DNA of 64,000 nt from the NCBI RefSeq assembly GCF_014076415.1, contig NZ_CP043568.1, positions 2,728,001 through 2,792,000 of the forward strand, given 5' to 3'. Numbering within the stretch: position 1 is the stretch's first letter; the number at the start of each line of letters is the position of its first letter. Positions 32,589-40,158 of this stretch are shown piece after piece. The translations under genes and the position numbers were made by a program. Source of the DNA: Comamonas testosteroni. Lineage in GTDB: Bacteria; Pseudomonadota; Gammaproteobacteria; Burkholderiales; Burkholderiaceae_C. Below the pieces are notes generated by a model that saw only the letters and a program-made list of their open reading frames with translations, had not been told where the DNA came from and made no database searches.

Positions 32589-32984
32589 GTGAATTTGATT
32601 TCACTACTAGGTCTTGATTCCCTGCTGGAGCGCTGGCGTGCCAATCTGAACGAGGCCGCAATCGCGGCCGAAGATCGGGTTGATCTTGCGCAGCTTGAGT
32701 GGCAGCAGCACAAGCGCAGCATGCAAGCGCTGGCGGTGCTGGCCATTGTGCTGGGCGCACTCACTGTGGTCGTGCTCATCGTCCTGTCCATGGCTGTGCT
32801 CGTGCAGTTCTGGGATAGCGAGCATCGTCAGCTGGTGGCGTGGCTGCTGGTCGGTGGCTGGGTTCTGGTCTGGGGCCTGGGGTTGTGGCGGCTGCTGGCA
32901 GCTGTCAATCAACTCTCCAGTCCTTTCAGGCTCACGCGGCGTGAGCTCAAATCGGATTGGCAAGCGCTGAAGGAGAGGATTTAG
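32589..32984 (+). CDS. Phage holin-superfamily / YqjE-like membrane protein
   Basis: A 131-residue protein with GTG start at 32589 and AAAGGAC upstream. The N-terminal 40 residues are soluble ('LLGLDSLLERWRANLNEAAI'); two membrane helices follow (about 42-66 and 75-98), then a basic tail. This is the layout of YqjE/DUF1469, which always neighbours YqjD-like proteins. It begins 31 bases after yqjD and ends one base before the next start codon. Confidence 0.8.
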   Translation: MNLISLLGLDSLLERWRANLNEAAIAAEDRVDLAQLEWQQHKRSMQALAVLAIVLGALTVVVLIVLSMAVLVQFWDSEHRQLVAWLLVGGWVLVWGLGLWRLLAAVNQLSSPFRLTRRELKSDWQALKERI

Positions 32985-32985
32985 C

Positions 32986-33360
32986 ATGAGCAGCATCTCT
33001 CCCGATTCGCGATCCGCAGAGTTGGAACCCGTCAAGCCCGCAGACATGGATGCTTTGCTCTGGGATGAAGCGACCACCGAGCAAAAGCTGGTGCTGTCGC
33101 GCATTGCCAAGCAACGTGCGCGCGTCAAGGCCCGAGCCGCGGCCAAGGCACAGGCGCTTGCCCTGCGCAGCACGCAAACTCCGCATGTGGACGCAGAGGC
33201 TCCCTTGCCTGAGCGACTGCTGTCTTTTGTTCGCCTGCATCCGCTGGCAACGGCGGCAGCGGGTGGCTTGCTCATGGTTCTGGGACCACGCAAGCTGATT
33301 CGCTGGGGCAGTGCAGCACTGCCCTGGATCCTCAAACTGCAGCAACGTGCACGCGGCTGA
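32986..33360 (+). CDS. Small basic protein, third gene of the yqjDE-like unit
   Basis: A 124-residue protein. 'EQKLVLSRIAKQRARVKARA' is a long basic amphipathic helix, and 'HPLATAAAGGLLMVLGPRKL' near the C-terminus is a single hydrophobic segment. By position and shape it corresponds to YqjK-like proteins, but the sequence similarity is weak. GGAGAGG lies upstream of the ATG and the stop of the previous gene is one base away, so translation is coupled. The unit ends at a strong terminator 12 bases later. Confidence 0.7.
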   Translation: MSSISPDSRSAELEPVKPADMDALLWDEATTEQKLVLSRIAKQRARVKARAAAKAQALALRSTQTPHVDAEAPLPERLLSFVRLHPLATAAAGGLLMVLGPRKLIRWGSAALPWILKLQQRARG

Positions 33361-33371
33361 AGGGTCATAAA

Positions 33372-33410
33372 AAACAGCCCGTCAGGCTCAGGCATGACGG
33401 GCTGTTTCTT
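33372..33410. terminator. Strong bidirectional terminator
   Basis: AAACAGCCCGTCA / TGACGGGCTGTTT is a perfect 13-bp stem with a 10-base loop. It ends in T runs on both sides (TTTCTTT on plus, TTTTTTAT on minus), and lies between the convergent yqjK-like gene and pyrD. Confidence 0.9.
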
Positions 33411-33432
33411 TGGGGTCAGGCTCAGTGCAACT

Positions 33433-34491
33433 TCAGTGCATGTGGGCGATGGCCTGGGCTGCCTCGGTGACCAGGTCGGGGCCGCGATAGATCAGGCCGC
33501 TGTAGATCTGCACCACATCGGCGCCCGCACGGATCTTGCTCACGGCGTCGGCACCGCTCAGGATGCCGCCCACGCCAATGATGGGAAAACGGCTGCCAAG
33601 GGCTGAGCGCAGCTGGCGAATGATCTGGTTGCTGGCTTCGAGCACGGGCGCGCCGGACAGGCCTCCGGCTTCTTCGGCATGCAGCAGACCCTTGACGGCA
33701 TCGCGGCTGATGGTGGTGTTGGTGGCAATCACGCCATCCATGCCGTGGCGCTCCAGCGTCGCCGCAATCACGCCGACCTGCTCTTCATCGAGGTCGGGAG
33801 CGATCTTCACGAATACCGGCGTGCGCTTGCCATGCTGGCTGGAGAGCTGTTCGCGGCGATTGGCGACCGCACCCAGCAGCGCATCCAGCGCCTCGTCGCT
33901 TTGCAGCGCACGCAGATTCTTGGTGTTGGGCGAGCTGATGTTGACCGTCACATAGTCGGCATGAGGATACACGCCATCCAGCGCCTTGATGTAGTCGCTG
34001 GTGGCCTCCTCGATGGGGGTTGTGGCGTTCTTGCCGATATTCAGGCCCAGCAGCATGGCGCCGCCATTGTTTCCTGCTTTTGCGCGCACTTGCGAGCGAC
34101 GCACATTGGCCAGGAACGCATCCAGGCCTTCGTTGTTGAAGCCCAGGCGGTTGATCAGCGCATTTTTTTCTGGGATGCGGAACATGCGCGGCTTGGGGTT
34201 GCCGGGCTGGGGGCGGGGCGTGACGGTGCCTACTTCCACAAAGCCGAAACCCATGGCGGCCAGCGCATCGATGCAGCGTGCATTCTTGTCCAGGCCTGCG
34301 GCCATGCCCACACGGTTCGGGAACCTGAGGCCGGCGAGCTCGATGGGGTCGCTGATCAGAGGGCGTGCCCAAGCTTTCTGGAGCAAGGTATTTTGACCCT
34401 TGGCCATGAAGTTCATGGTGAGGTCGTGGGCCGCTTCGGGGTCCATGCCGAAAAGAATAGGACGCGTCAGTGAGTAAGGAATAAGAGACAT
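33433..34491 (-). CDS. pyrD: Dihydroorotate dehydrogenase (quinone), class 2
   Basis: A 352-residue membrane-associated FMN enzyme that oxidises dihydroorotate to orotate with quinone as acceptor, the fourth step of pyrimidine synthesis. [25 protein letters not shown] is the N-terminal helical part that binds the membrane. '[20 protein letters not shown]' and '[14 protein letters not shown]' form the substrate site, with Ser in 'NISSPNT' as the class 2 catalytic base. '[11 protein letters not shown]' binds FMN phosphate. The start at 34491 lies only 34 bases from the divergent rpiA start. Confidence 0.95.
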   Translation of the reverse strand: MSLIPYSLTRPILFGMDPEAAHDLTMNFMAKGQNTLLQKAWARPLISDPIELAGLRFPNRVGMAAGLDKNARCIDALAAMGFGFVEVGTVTPRPQPGNPKPRMFRIPEKNALINRLGFNNEGLDAFLANVRRSQVRAKAGNNGGAMLLGLNIGKNATTPIEEATSDYIKALDGVYPHADYVTVNISSPNTKNLRALQSDEALDALLGAVANRREQLSSQHGKRTPVFVKIAPDLDEEQVGVIAATLERHGMDGVIATNTTISRDAVKGLLHAEEAGGLSGAPVLEASNQIIRQLRSALGSRFPIIGVGGILSGADAVSKIRAGADVVQIYSGLIYRGPDLVTEAAQAIAHMH

Positions 34492-34525
34492 GGGGATAAT
34501 CGCAGGATTACCTGGATTTTCCCTC

Positions 34526-35224
34526 ATGACGACATCTGCTGCACCTCTTTCTCAAGATGAACTGAAAACTTTGGTCGGACAAGCTGCCCTGAAATATGTG
34601 GTCGCCGGTGAAATTGTGGGCGTGGGCACAGGCTCCACGGTCAACAAGTTCATTGATGCACTGGCCACCATCAAGGATCAGATTCCTGGCGCCGTCTCCA
34701 GCTCCGTGGCCAGTACCGAGCGCCTGAAGGCCCTGGGCATCAAGGTGTTCGATGCCAATGAAGTCACCAGTCTGGCCGTCTATATCGACGGTGCCGACGA
34801 GATCGACGGCAAGGGCTATATGGTCAAGGGCGGCGGTGCGGCGCTGACGCGCGAGAAGATCGTGGCGGCGCTGGCTCAGCGTTTTGTCTGTATTGCCGAT
34901 GAATCCAAGCGCGTGCCGGTGCTGGGCAATTTTCCGCTGCCCGTGGAAGTCATTCCCATGGCTGCAGCACAGATCGCCCGTCGCTTTGAAGCCATGGGCG
35001 CTGACGTGACGGCGCAAATTCGCATGAAGGATGGTGCGCCGCTGGTGACCGACAACGGCCAGCATATTCTGGATGTCCGCGGCCTGAAGATCGCCGAGCC
35101 GCTGGCCTTCGAATCCGAAGTCAACCAGTGGCCAGGCGTGGTGACCGTCGGCGTGTTTGCCCATCAGAAGGCTGCGGTTTGCCTGCTGGGAACCGCGCAA
35201 GGCGTGCAGACGCTGGAATACTAA
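34526..35224 (+). CDS. rpiA: Ribose-5-phosphate isomerase A
   Basis: A 232-residue enzyme that interconverts ribose-5-phosphate and ribulose-5-phosphate in the pentose phosphate pathway. '[16 protein letters not shown]' binds the phosphate, 'YIDGADEID' holds the catalytic acids and '[19 protein letters not shown]' completes the active site. Length fits E. coli RpiA (219). Divergent from pyrD by 34 bases, so the two promoters must overlap or lie inside the genes. A terminator follows 18 bases after the stop. Confidence 0.95.
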   Translation: MTTSAAPLSQDELKTLVGQAALKYVVAGEIVGVGTGSTVNKFIDALATIKDQIPGAVSSSVASTERLKALGIKVFDANEVTSLAVYIDGADEIDGKGYMVKGGGAALTREKIVAALAQRFVCIADESKRVPVLGNFPLPVEVIPMAAAQIARRFEAMGADVTAQIRMKDGAPLVTDNGQHILDVRGLKIAEPLAFESEVNQWPGVVTVGVFAHQKAAVCLLGTAQGVQTLEY

Positions 35225-35242
35225 GCAGCAAGCAGCTGCCCG

Positions 35243-35274
35243 AAAGCCACCTGCTTGTGCAGGTGGCTTTTTTA
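35243..35274 (+). terminator. Rho-independent terminator after rpiA
   Basis: AAAGCCACCTGC-TTGT-GCAGGTGGCTTT, a 12-bp stem followed by a TTTTTT run. Confidence 0.92.
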
Positions 35275-35278
35275 TGAA

Positions 35279-35325
35279 ATTGATAGCTGCTAGCGCTTGA
35301 TGGGTAAGCGTTAGAGCCTGATTAT
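35279..35325 (+). repeat. Dispersed intergenic repeat, well-conserved copy
   Basis: TTGATAGCTGCTAGCGCTTGATGGGTAAGCGTTAGAGCCTGATTAT. It contains the internal dyad AGCGCTT/AAGCGTT, and lies between the rpiA terminator and the 3' end of the next gene. Confidence 0.75.
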
Positions 35326-35342
35326 ATTGAAATTCATGAATT

Positions 35343-36041
35343 CTAGAAGCGCAGGCCTGCGGGGTTGTCGGGGGTGGGTGCGCCAGGGGCGGGGGCTGCG
35401 GGCGTCGCGATGCGTGCAGGGGGGCGCTCTGCAGGCTTGACCGCATCGGTCGCGGCTGGCGCCGGTACGGTCAAGGGCTTGGCAGCGGGGGCTTTGTAGT
35501 TCTTCGGCAGCTGGGGCTGCTTGGGGTAGCCTGCGGCGCTCAGGTATTGGTCCCAGCTGTCGGCGCCAAAGCCCTTGAGGTGCTGGTTGCCGATGGTGGC
35601 AAAGGGCAGGTTGTCCTGTCCGCTGAGCTTGCGCAGCGCTGCAACATCGCTGCTGGTATCTATGGTGCGCTCGTTGAACGGGATTCCGCGGTTCTGTAGA
35701 TGAGACCGTGCCTCGTCGCACGGGCCGCAGTCCTTGCCCGTATAGATCGTGACGGGGTAGCGGTTGGCCGTCTGGCGCAAGTCGTAAGGCAGTTGCGCGT
35801 TGGCCGAAGACGCCGGGCCATCGGCATTGCTCGCGGCTTCGCCACTGGGCTTGGCGTTGGGGCTGATGGCCCGGTCGGAATAAGTGACTCGCCCATCAGG
35901 GCCTACACTGCGATAAAGGTTCTGGGCCTGGCTGACTCCGCTCGCCAATGCGGCAAAGGCGGCTACAAGCATCGTCAGCTGCAGGGCGTTGCGGGAGGTC
36001 GGTTTCTGGGCCGAAGGCCGGGCAATGAAAGATCGTGGCAT
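35343..36041 (-). CDS. Exported DUF4124 - glutaredoxin fusion protein
   Basis: A 232-residue protein. ATG 36041 (MPRSFIARPS...) is preferred; a TTG five codons earlier is possible. Residues about 18-40 form a signal peptide ending SQAQ. 'NLYRSVGPDGRVTYSDR' (41-57) is the DUF4124 motif ('yyKWvDa.G.v.Ysd.'). A glutaredoxin-like domain follows with C105-GPC108 in 'IYTGKDCGPCDEARSHLQNR' and 'LPFATIGNQHLKGF', which holds the cis-Pro region. The tail is Pro/Ala-rich and disordered. A periplasmic thiol-redox role is inferred. DUF4124-containing proteins are common in betaproteobacteria. Confidence 0.85.
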   Translation of the reverse strand: MPRSFIARPSAQKPTSRNALQLTMLVAAFAALASGVSQAQNLYRSVGPDGRVTYSDRAISPNAKPSGEAASNADGPASSANAQLPYDLRQTANRYPVTIYTGKDCGPCDEARSHLQNRGIPFNERTIDTSSDVAALRKLSGQDNLPFATIGNQHLKGFGADSWDQYLSAAGYPKQPQLPKNYKAPAAKPLTVPAPAATDAVKPAERPPARIATPAAPAPGAPTPDNPAGLRF

Positions 36042-36125
36042 CTCAATCTTGATCAATGAAGTGCAATGAAGAGGTCTGAGGGCGCGAGCGCCAATGGACA
36101 GAGCATAGCCTGCATGAAGGACTGT

Positions 36126-36178
36126 CTGCTCCCACGCTCCGACTTGCCTTGATCAGGTTCCGGTGCGGGAGTCAGCCA
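36126..36178 (-). ncRNA. Possible structured leader element, weakly TPP-riboswitch-like
   Basis: On the minus strand the run GGCTGACTCCCGC...GGAACCTGATC...GAGCGTGGGAG lies 85 bases upstream of the glutaredoxin-like gene. The ACCTGATC and GCGT-GGGA parts recall the TPP (THI-box) consensus, and CTG-CTCCC-(G)CAC can pair with GTGGGAGCAG. The usual CTGAGA is CTGACT and the GGATAATGCC core is not intact, so this is a candidate only. Confidence 0.25.
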
Positions 36179-36207
36179 GTGTCAGTTTATGGCAATCACC
36201 GGCATGA

Positions 36208-36233
36208 AAAAGCGCCCTTGGAAGGGCGCTTTT
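36208..36233. terminator. Terminator after the M3 oligopeptidase gene
   Basis: AAAAGCGCCCTT-GG-AAGGGCGCTTTT is a perfect 12-bp stem ending in T residues, 22 bases downstream of the oligopeptidase stop on the minus strand. Confidence 0.85.
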
Positions 36234-36254
36234 GAGGAGGCGGCAGCAGAAGAC

Positions 36255-38306
36255 TCAGGCCGCCTGACTCATGCCTTGATGGCGCAGCAGCGCGTCGATC
36301 TGTGGCTCGCGGCCACGGAAGGCCTTGAAGGACTCCATGGCAGGACGGCTGCCGCCGGCCTCCAGGATCGACTCGCGGTACTTGCGGCCGGTCTCGGGAT
36401 TGGGCGAGCCATCGGCCAGCATGGTTTCTTCGAAAGCCGCATAAGCGTCCGCGCTCAGCACTTCGGCCCATTTGTAGCTGTAGTAACCGGCGGCATAGCC
36501 ACCGGCAAAGATATGGCTGAAGGTGTGGGCCATGCGGTTGTAGGCTGGTGATTGCAGCACGGACACCTCGGCGCGCACCTGGTTCAGCAGTGCCATGAAG
36601 TCGTCTGCCGGGTTGTGCTCGGTGTGCAGCAACATGTCGAACAGCGCGAACTCGATCTGGCGCAGGGTCTGCATGCCGGACTGGAAGTTCTTGGCGGCAA
36701 TCATCTTGTCGTACAGCGTGCGGGGCAGGGCATCACCCGTGTCCACATGGGCGGTCATGTGCTTGAGCACATCCCATTCCCAGCAAAAGTTTTCCATGAA
36801 CTGGCTGGGCAGCTCGACCGCATCCCATTCCACGCCGGCAATGCCCGAGACATCGCGTTCGTTGACCTGCGTGAGCATGTGGTGCAGTCCGTGGCCGGTT
36901 TCGTGGAACAGGGTGATTACGTCATCGTGTGTGAGCAGCGCGGGCTTGCCGTCCACGCCGGACGCGAAATTGCAGACCAGATGGGCCACAGGCGTTTGCA
37001 GCTTATGGGTGTCGGGGCGCAGCCAGCGCGTGCGCACATCATCCATCCAGGCGCCGCCACGCTTGCCCTTGCGCGCCTGAGGGTCCAGATAGAACTGGCC
37101 GACCAGCTGAGGGCCTTGTGCGGTGGAGCGCTCGATCCGGTAGAACTCCACGCAGGGGTTCCAGACTGGAGCTTCATCGCGGCGGATGGAGACTTCGAAC
37201 AGCGTCTCGACAATCTTGAACAGGCCGGCCAGCACCTTGGGAGCCGGAAAGTACTGCTTGAGCTCCTGCTCGCTGAAGGAATAGCGGGCTTCCTTGAGCT
37301 TTTCGCCGATGAAGGCCCAGTCCCAGGGCTGCGGGTCGGCAATGCCGAGTTCAGCCTTGGCAAAGGCACGCAGATCGGCTGCATCCTTTTCAGCATAGGG
37401 GCGGGCACGTTTTGCCAGATCGCGCAGAAAGTCAATGACCTGCTGGGGCGAATCGGCCATCTTGGGCACGATCGAGACTTCGCCGAAGTTCCTGTAGCCC
37501 AGCAACTGGGATTCTTCCAGGCGCAGCGCGAGGATTTCCTTCATCACGGCAGTGTTGTCAAAGCGTTTGCCATCGCCCTCGGCCTGATCGGACGCTCGGG
37601 TCACATAGGCCTGATAGATTTTCTCGCGCAGTGCGCTGCTCTTGGCAAACTGCATCACGGGCAGATAGCTGGGCATCTTGAGCGTCAGCTTGTAGCCTTC
37701 CTTGCCATCGGCATCGGCGGCAGCCTTGGCCGCGGCGATCACATCGGCCGGAACGCCGTCCAGCTCGTCAATCCTGGCGTAGTAGGCAAAGGCATCGGTG
37801 GCGTCCAGCGCGTTCTCGCTGAATTTCTGGGCCAGCTCTGCCGAGCGTGCCTGAATCTGCGCAAAGCGTTCCTTGGCAGCTCCCTGCAGTTCGGCACCGG
37901 AGAGCACAAAGCCCCGCATGGCATGGTCCCAGGCGGCGCGCTGTTCCTTGTTGAGGCTGGCTGGGTCGATAGCTTTGTATTTGGCGTACAGGCGTTCGTC
38001 AGCGCCCAGATTGGTCCAGAACTCGGTGACTTTGGGCAGGGCTTCGTTATAGGCCGCGCGCAACTCTGGCGTGTCGGCCACACTGTTGAGGTGATTGATG
38101 GCCGACCAGGCGGTGCCAAGCTTTTCGGTCGCCACGTCCAGCACGGCAGAGATGGCTTCCCACTGTGCGGGGAAGTCCGGTGCAACCACGGTCTCCAGCG
38201 CCTCGCTGGCACGGGCCAGCAAAGTGTCGATGGCGGGGGCCACATCCGCAGGCTGAATGCGGTCAAACAAGGGCAGTGAGGAGGATTCGAGAAGTGGATT
38301 GCTCAT
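36255..38306 (-). CDS. prlC: Oligopeptidase A (M3 family zinc metallopeptidase)
   Basis: A 683-residue cytoplasmic peptidase that degrades oligopeptides, including cleaved signal peptides. The zinc site is 'LFHETGHGLHH' (HExxH near residue 467) with the downstream Glu in 'GVEWDAVELPSQFMENFCWE'. 'YYSYKWAEVLSADAYAAFEE' near the C-terminus is another M3 hallmark. Length matches E. coli OpdA (680). It stands upstream of a strong terminator and is not linked to the next gene on its strand. Confidence 0.95.
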   Translation of the reverse strand: MSNPLLESSSLPLFDRIQPADVAPAIDTLLARASEALETVVAPDFPAQWEAISAVLDVATEKLGTAWSAINHLNSVADTPELRAAYNEALPKVTEFWTNLGADERLYAKYKAIDPASLNKEQRAAWDHAMRGFVLSGAELQGAAKERFAQIQARSAELAQKFSENALDATDAFAYYARIDELDGVPADVIAAAKAAADADGKEGYKLTLKMPSYLPVMQFAKSSALREKIYQAYVTRASDQAEGDGKRFDNTAVMKEILALRLEESQLLGYRNFGEVSIVPKMADSPQQVIDFLRDLAKRARPYAEKDAADLRAFAKAELGIADPQPWDWAFIGEKLKEARYSFSEQELKQYFPAPKVLAGLFKIVETLFEVSIRRDEAPVWNPCVEFYRIERSTAQGPQLVGQFYLDPQARKGKRGGAWMDDVRTRWLRPDTHKLQTPVAHLVCNFASGVDGKPALLTHDDVITLFHETGHGLHHMLTQVNERDVSGIAGVEWDAVELPSQFMENFCWEWDVLKHMTAHVDTGDALPRTLYDKMIAAKNFQSGMQTLRQIEFALFDMLLHTEHNPADDFMALLNQVRAEVSVLQSPAYNRMAHTFSHIFAGGYAAGYYSYKWAEVLSADAYAAFEETMLADGSPNPETGRKYRESILEAGGSRPAMESFKAFRGREPQIDALLRHQGMSQAA

Positions 38307-38501
38307 GCTGTATTAGGTGCCGGCAAGGTCGGGAAAATCAAGCGCTCTCAGGGTATTTATTGCTATCGCCTTCATAGCGTCAGCCTGCGGTCAGAAGCGT
38401 GCTTGCGCCTGGGAAGCGAACAGGCGCCGCGCGGGGCAAGCCGTGGCCCTCTCGGGCGCTCGGCGTCAGAGAGGGGCAGGCCGCGAAGCGGCTCTGAAGG
38501 A

Positions 38502-39356
38502 TCAGCCCGCGGCGCGCTCAGCAGACTCCATGGTGTTGACCAGCAGCATGGTAATCGTCATGGGGCCTACACCACCGGGCACAGGGGTGATGTAGCCCGC
38601 CACTTCCTTGACGCCGTTGAAGTCCACATCGCCGCAGAGCTTGCCTTCGGCGTTGCGGTTCATGCCCACGTCGATGACCACGGCACCGGGCTTGACCATG
38701 TCGGCTGTCAGCACGTCGACCTTGCCCACGGCTGCGACGACGATGTCGGCTTGGCGAGTCATGGCAGCCAGATCGGCAGTGCCGCTATGGGTGATGGTGA
38801 CCGTTGCGTTGGCGGCCAGCAGCATCATGGCCATGGGCTTGCCCACGATGTTGGAGCGGCCGATGACCACGGCGTGCTTGCCGCGCAGATCCTTCATGCC
38901 GATGGATTCCAGCATCTTCATGCAGCCATAGGGCGTGCAGGCCTTGAAGCCGACTTCGCCGACCATCAGTGCGCCGGCGCTGGCCACGTGGAAGCCGTCC
39001 ACATCCTTGGCGGGGGAGATGGTTTCGATGACCTTGTGGTCGTCGATGTGCTTGGGCAGGGGCAACTGCACCAGAATTCCGTGAATGCTGGGGTCGTTGT
39101 TCAGCGCTTCGACACGTGCCAGCAGTTCGGCTTCGGTCATGGAGGCATCGTACTTTTCCAGCACCGAGTGGAAGCCCACGTCTTCGCAGGCCTTGACCTT
39201 GTTGCGCACATAGACCTGGGAAGCCTGGTTGTCGCCCACCAGAACTACGGCCAGGCCGGGCGTGATGCCCTTGGCCTTGAGTGCTGCCGCGCGTGTGGCG
39301 ACTTCCTTGCGCAGTTGTTCTGAGAGGGCTTTGCCGTCGATGAGTTGGGCTGTCAT
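38502..39356 (-). CDS. folD: Bifunctional methylenetetrahydrofolate dehydrogenase / cyclohydrolase
   Basis: A 284-residue enzyme of one-carbon metabolism that converts 5,10-methylene-THF to 10-formyl-THF with NADP. '[20 protein letters not shown]' carries the catalytic Lys of the YxxxK motif (Tyr52 region), '[13 protein letters not shown]' follows, and '[19 protein letters not shown]' is the NADP-binding loop. '[18 protein letters not shown]' closes the site. The start at 39356 (MTAQLIDGK) fits family length. Confidence 0.95.
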   Translation of the reverse strand: MTAQLIDGKALSEQLRKEVATRAAALKAKGITPGLAVVLVGDNQASQVYVRNKVKACEDVGFHSVLEKYDASMTEAELLARVEALNNDPSIHGILVQLPLPKHIDDHKVIETISPAKDVDGFHVASAGALMVGEVGFKACTPYGCMKMLESIGMKDLRGKHAVVIGRSNIVGKPMAMMLLAANATVTITHSGTADLAAMTRQADIVVAAVGKVDVLTADMVKPGAVVIDVGMNRNAEGKLCGDVDFNGVKEVAGYITPVPGGVGPMTITMLLVNTMESAERAAG

Positions 39357-39370
39357 TGCTGGAGTACCAA

Positions 39371-39420
39371 TAAAAAATGCTGCTAGCCCTTGAAGTACAA
39401 GCACTAGCAGCTATCAGAAT
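39371..39420 (-). repeat. Dispersed intergenic repeat, inverted copy
   Basis: Minus strand reads TTCTGATAGCTGCTAGTGCTTGTACTTCAAGGGCTAGCAGCATTTTTTA. TGCTGCTAG and CTAGCAGC form a long stem. It lies just upstream of folD. Confidence 0.65.
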
Positions 39421-39504
39421 AGGAGTTGGCTAAAGCGCGAGGCCTGGCCAGTGCTCCCTGGATTATCTCGCGATTGGAATGGCTTCCAATTTCGCGGGGA
39501 GCAC

Positions 39505-40158
39505 TTAATTGACGGCTGCCGCCGCCTTGGCCGCAGCGCTGGTCTGGCCCTGGCCCAGCGCAATCTTGAGCAGATCGGCCACGGTGTTGGCGTTGAGCTT
39601 TTCCATGATGTTGGCGCGGTGGGCCTCCACGGTCTTGATGGAGATGCCCAGATCGTCGGCGATCTGCTTGTTCAGGCGGCCGGCGACGATGCGTTCGAGC
39701 ACCTGGGCTTCGCGGCCCGTGAGCTTGGCCAGCAGCGCATCGCGGCTGGCGGCCTGCTGGTGGCCGGTAAAGGCTTCGCGGGCGTGATCCAGCATGCGCT
39801 CGACCAGACCCAGCAGCTCTTCTTCGTTGAAAGGCTTCTGGATGAAGTCCAGTGCGCCTTTCTTCATGGTGTTCACAGCCATGGGCACATCGCCGTGACC
39901 GGTGATGAACACAATGGGCAGAGGAGACTTGCGCTCGATCAGTCGGTCCTGCAGTTCCAGGCCGGTCATGCCGCCCATGCGGATGTCGACGATCAGGCAG
40001 GCCACTTCACGCGGGTCGTAGCGCGACAAAAAGGTCTCGGCTGAGTCAAAGCAACGCACGCGGTAGTCTTTGCCTTCCAGCAGCCATTGCAGCGAATCAC
40101 GGACTGCTTCGTCGTCGTCAACTACGTAAACAGTGCCTTTTTTGGGAATCAAACTCAT
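39505..40158 (-). CDS. FixJ/NarL-type two-component response regulator
   Basis: A 217-residue regulator. The receiver domain has the acidic pair in 'YVVDDDEAVRDSL', phosphorylated Asp58 in 'CLIVDIRMGGMTG' and Lys in 'FIQKPFNEEEL'. The C-terminal LuxR-type helix-turn-helix is 'LTGREAQVLERIVAGRLNKQ' followed by 'IADDLGISIKTVEAHRANIM'. It is the FixJ subfamily. The start overlaps the kinase stop by four bases, so the pair is translated together. Confidence 0.93.
   Translation of the reverse strand: MSLIPKKGTVYVVDDDEAVRDSLQWLLEGKDYRVRCFDSAETFLSRYDPREVACLIVDIRMGGMTGLELQDRLIERKSPLPIVFITGHGDVPMAVNTMKKGALDFIQKPFNEEELLGLVERMLDHAREAFTGHQQAASRDALLAKLTGREAQVLERIVAGRLNKQIADDLGISIKTVEAHRANIMEKLNANTVADLLKIALGQGQTSAAAKAAAAVN

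Noticed and set aside
36141..36180. A likeness to the bacterial SRP (4.5S) RNA apical loop on the plus strand (TCAGGTTCCGG...GTCAGCC)
   Set aside because: The true loop is almost invariant (GGTCAGG-TCCGGAAGGAAGCAGCC type); here the GGAA tetraloop and the symmetric internal loop are broken.
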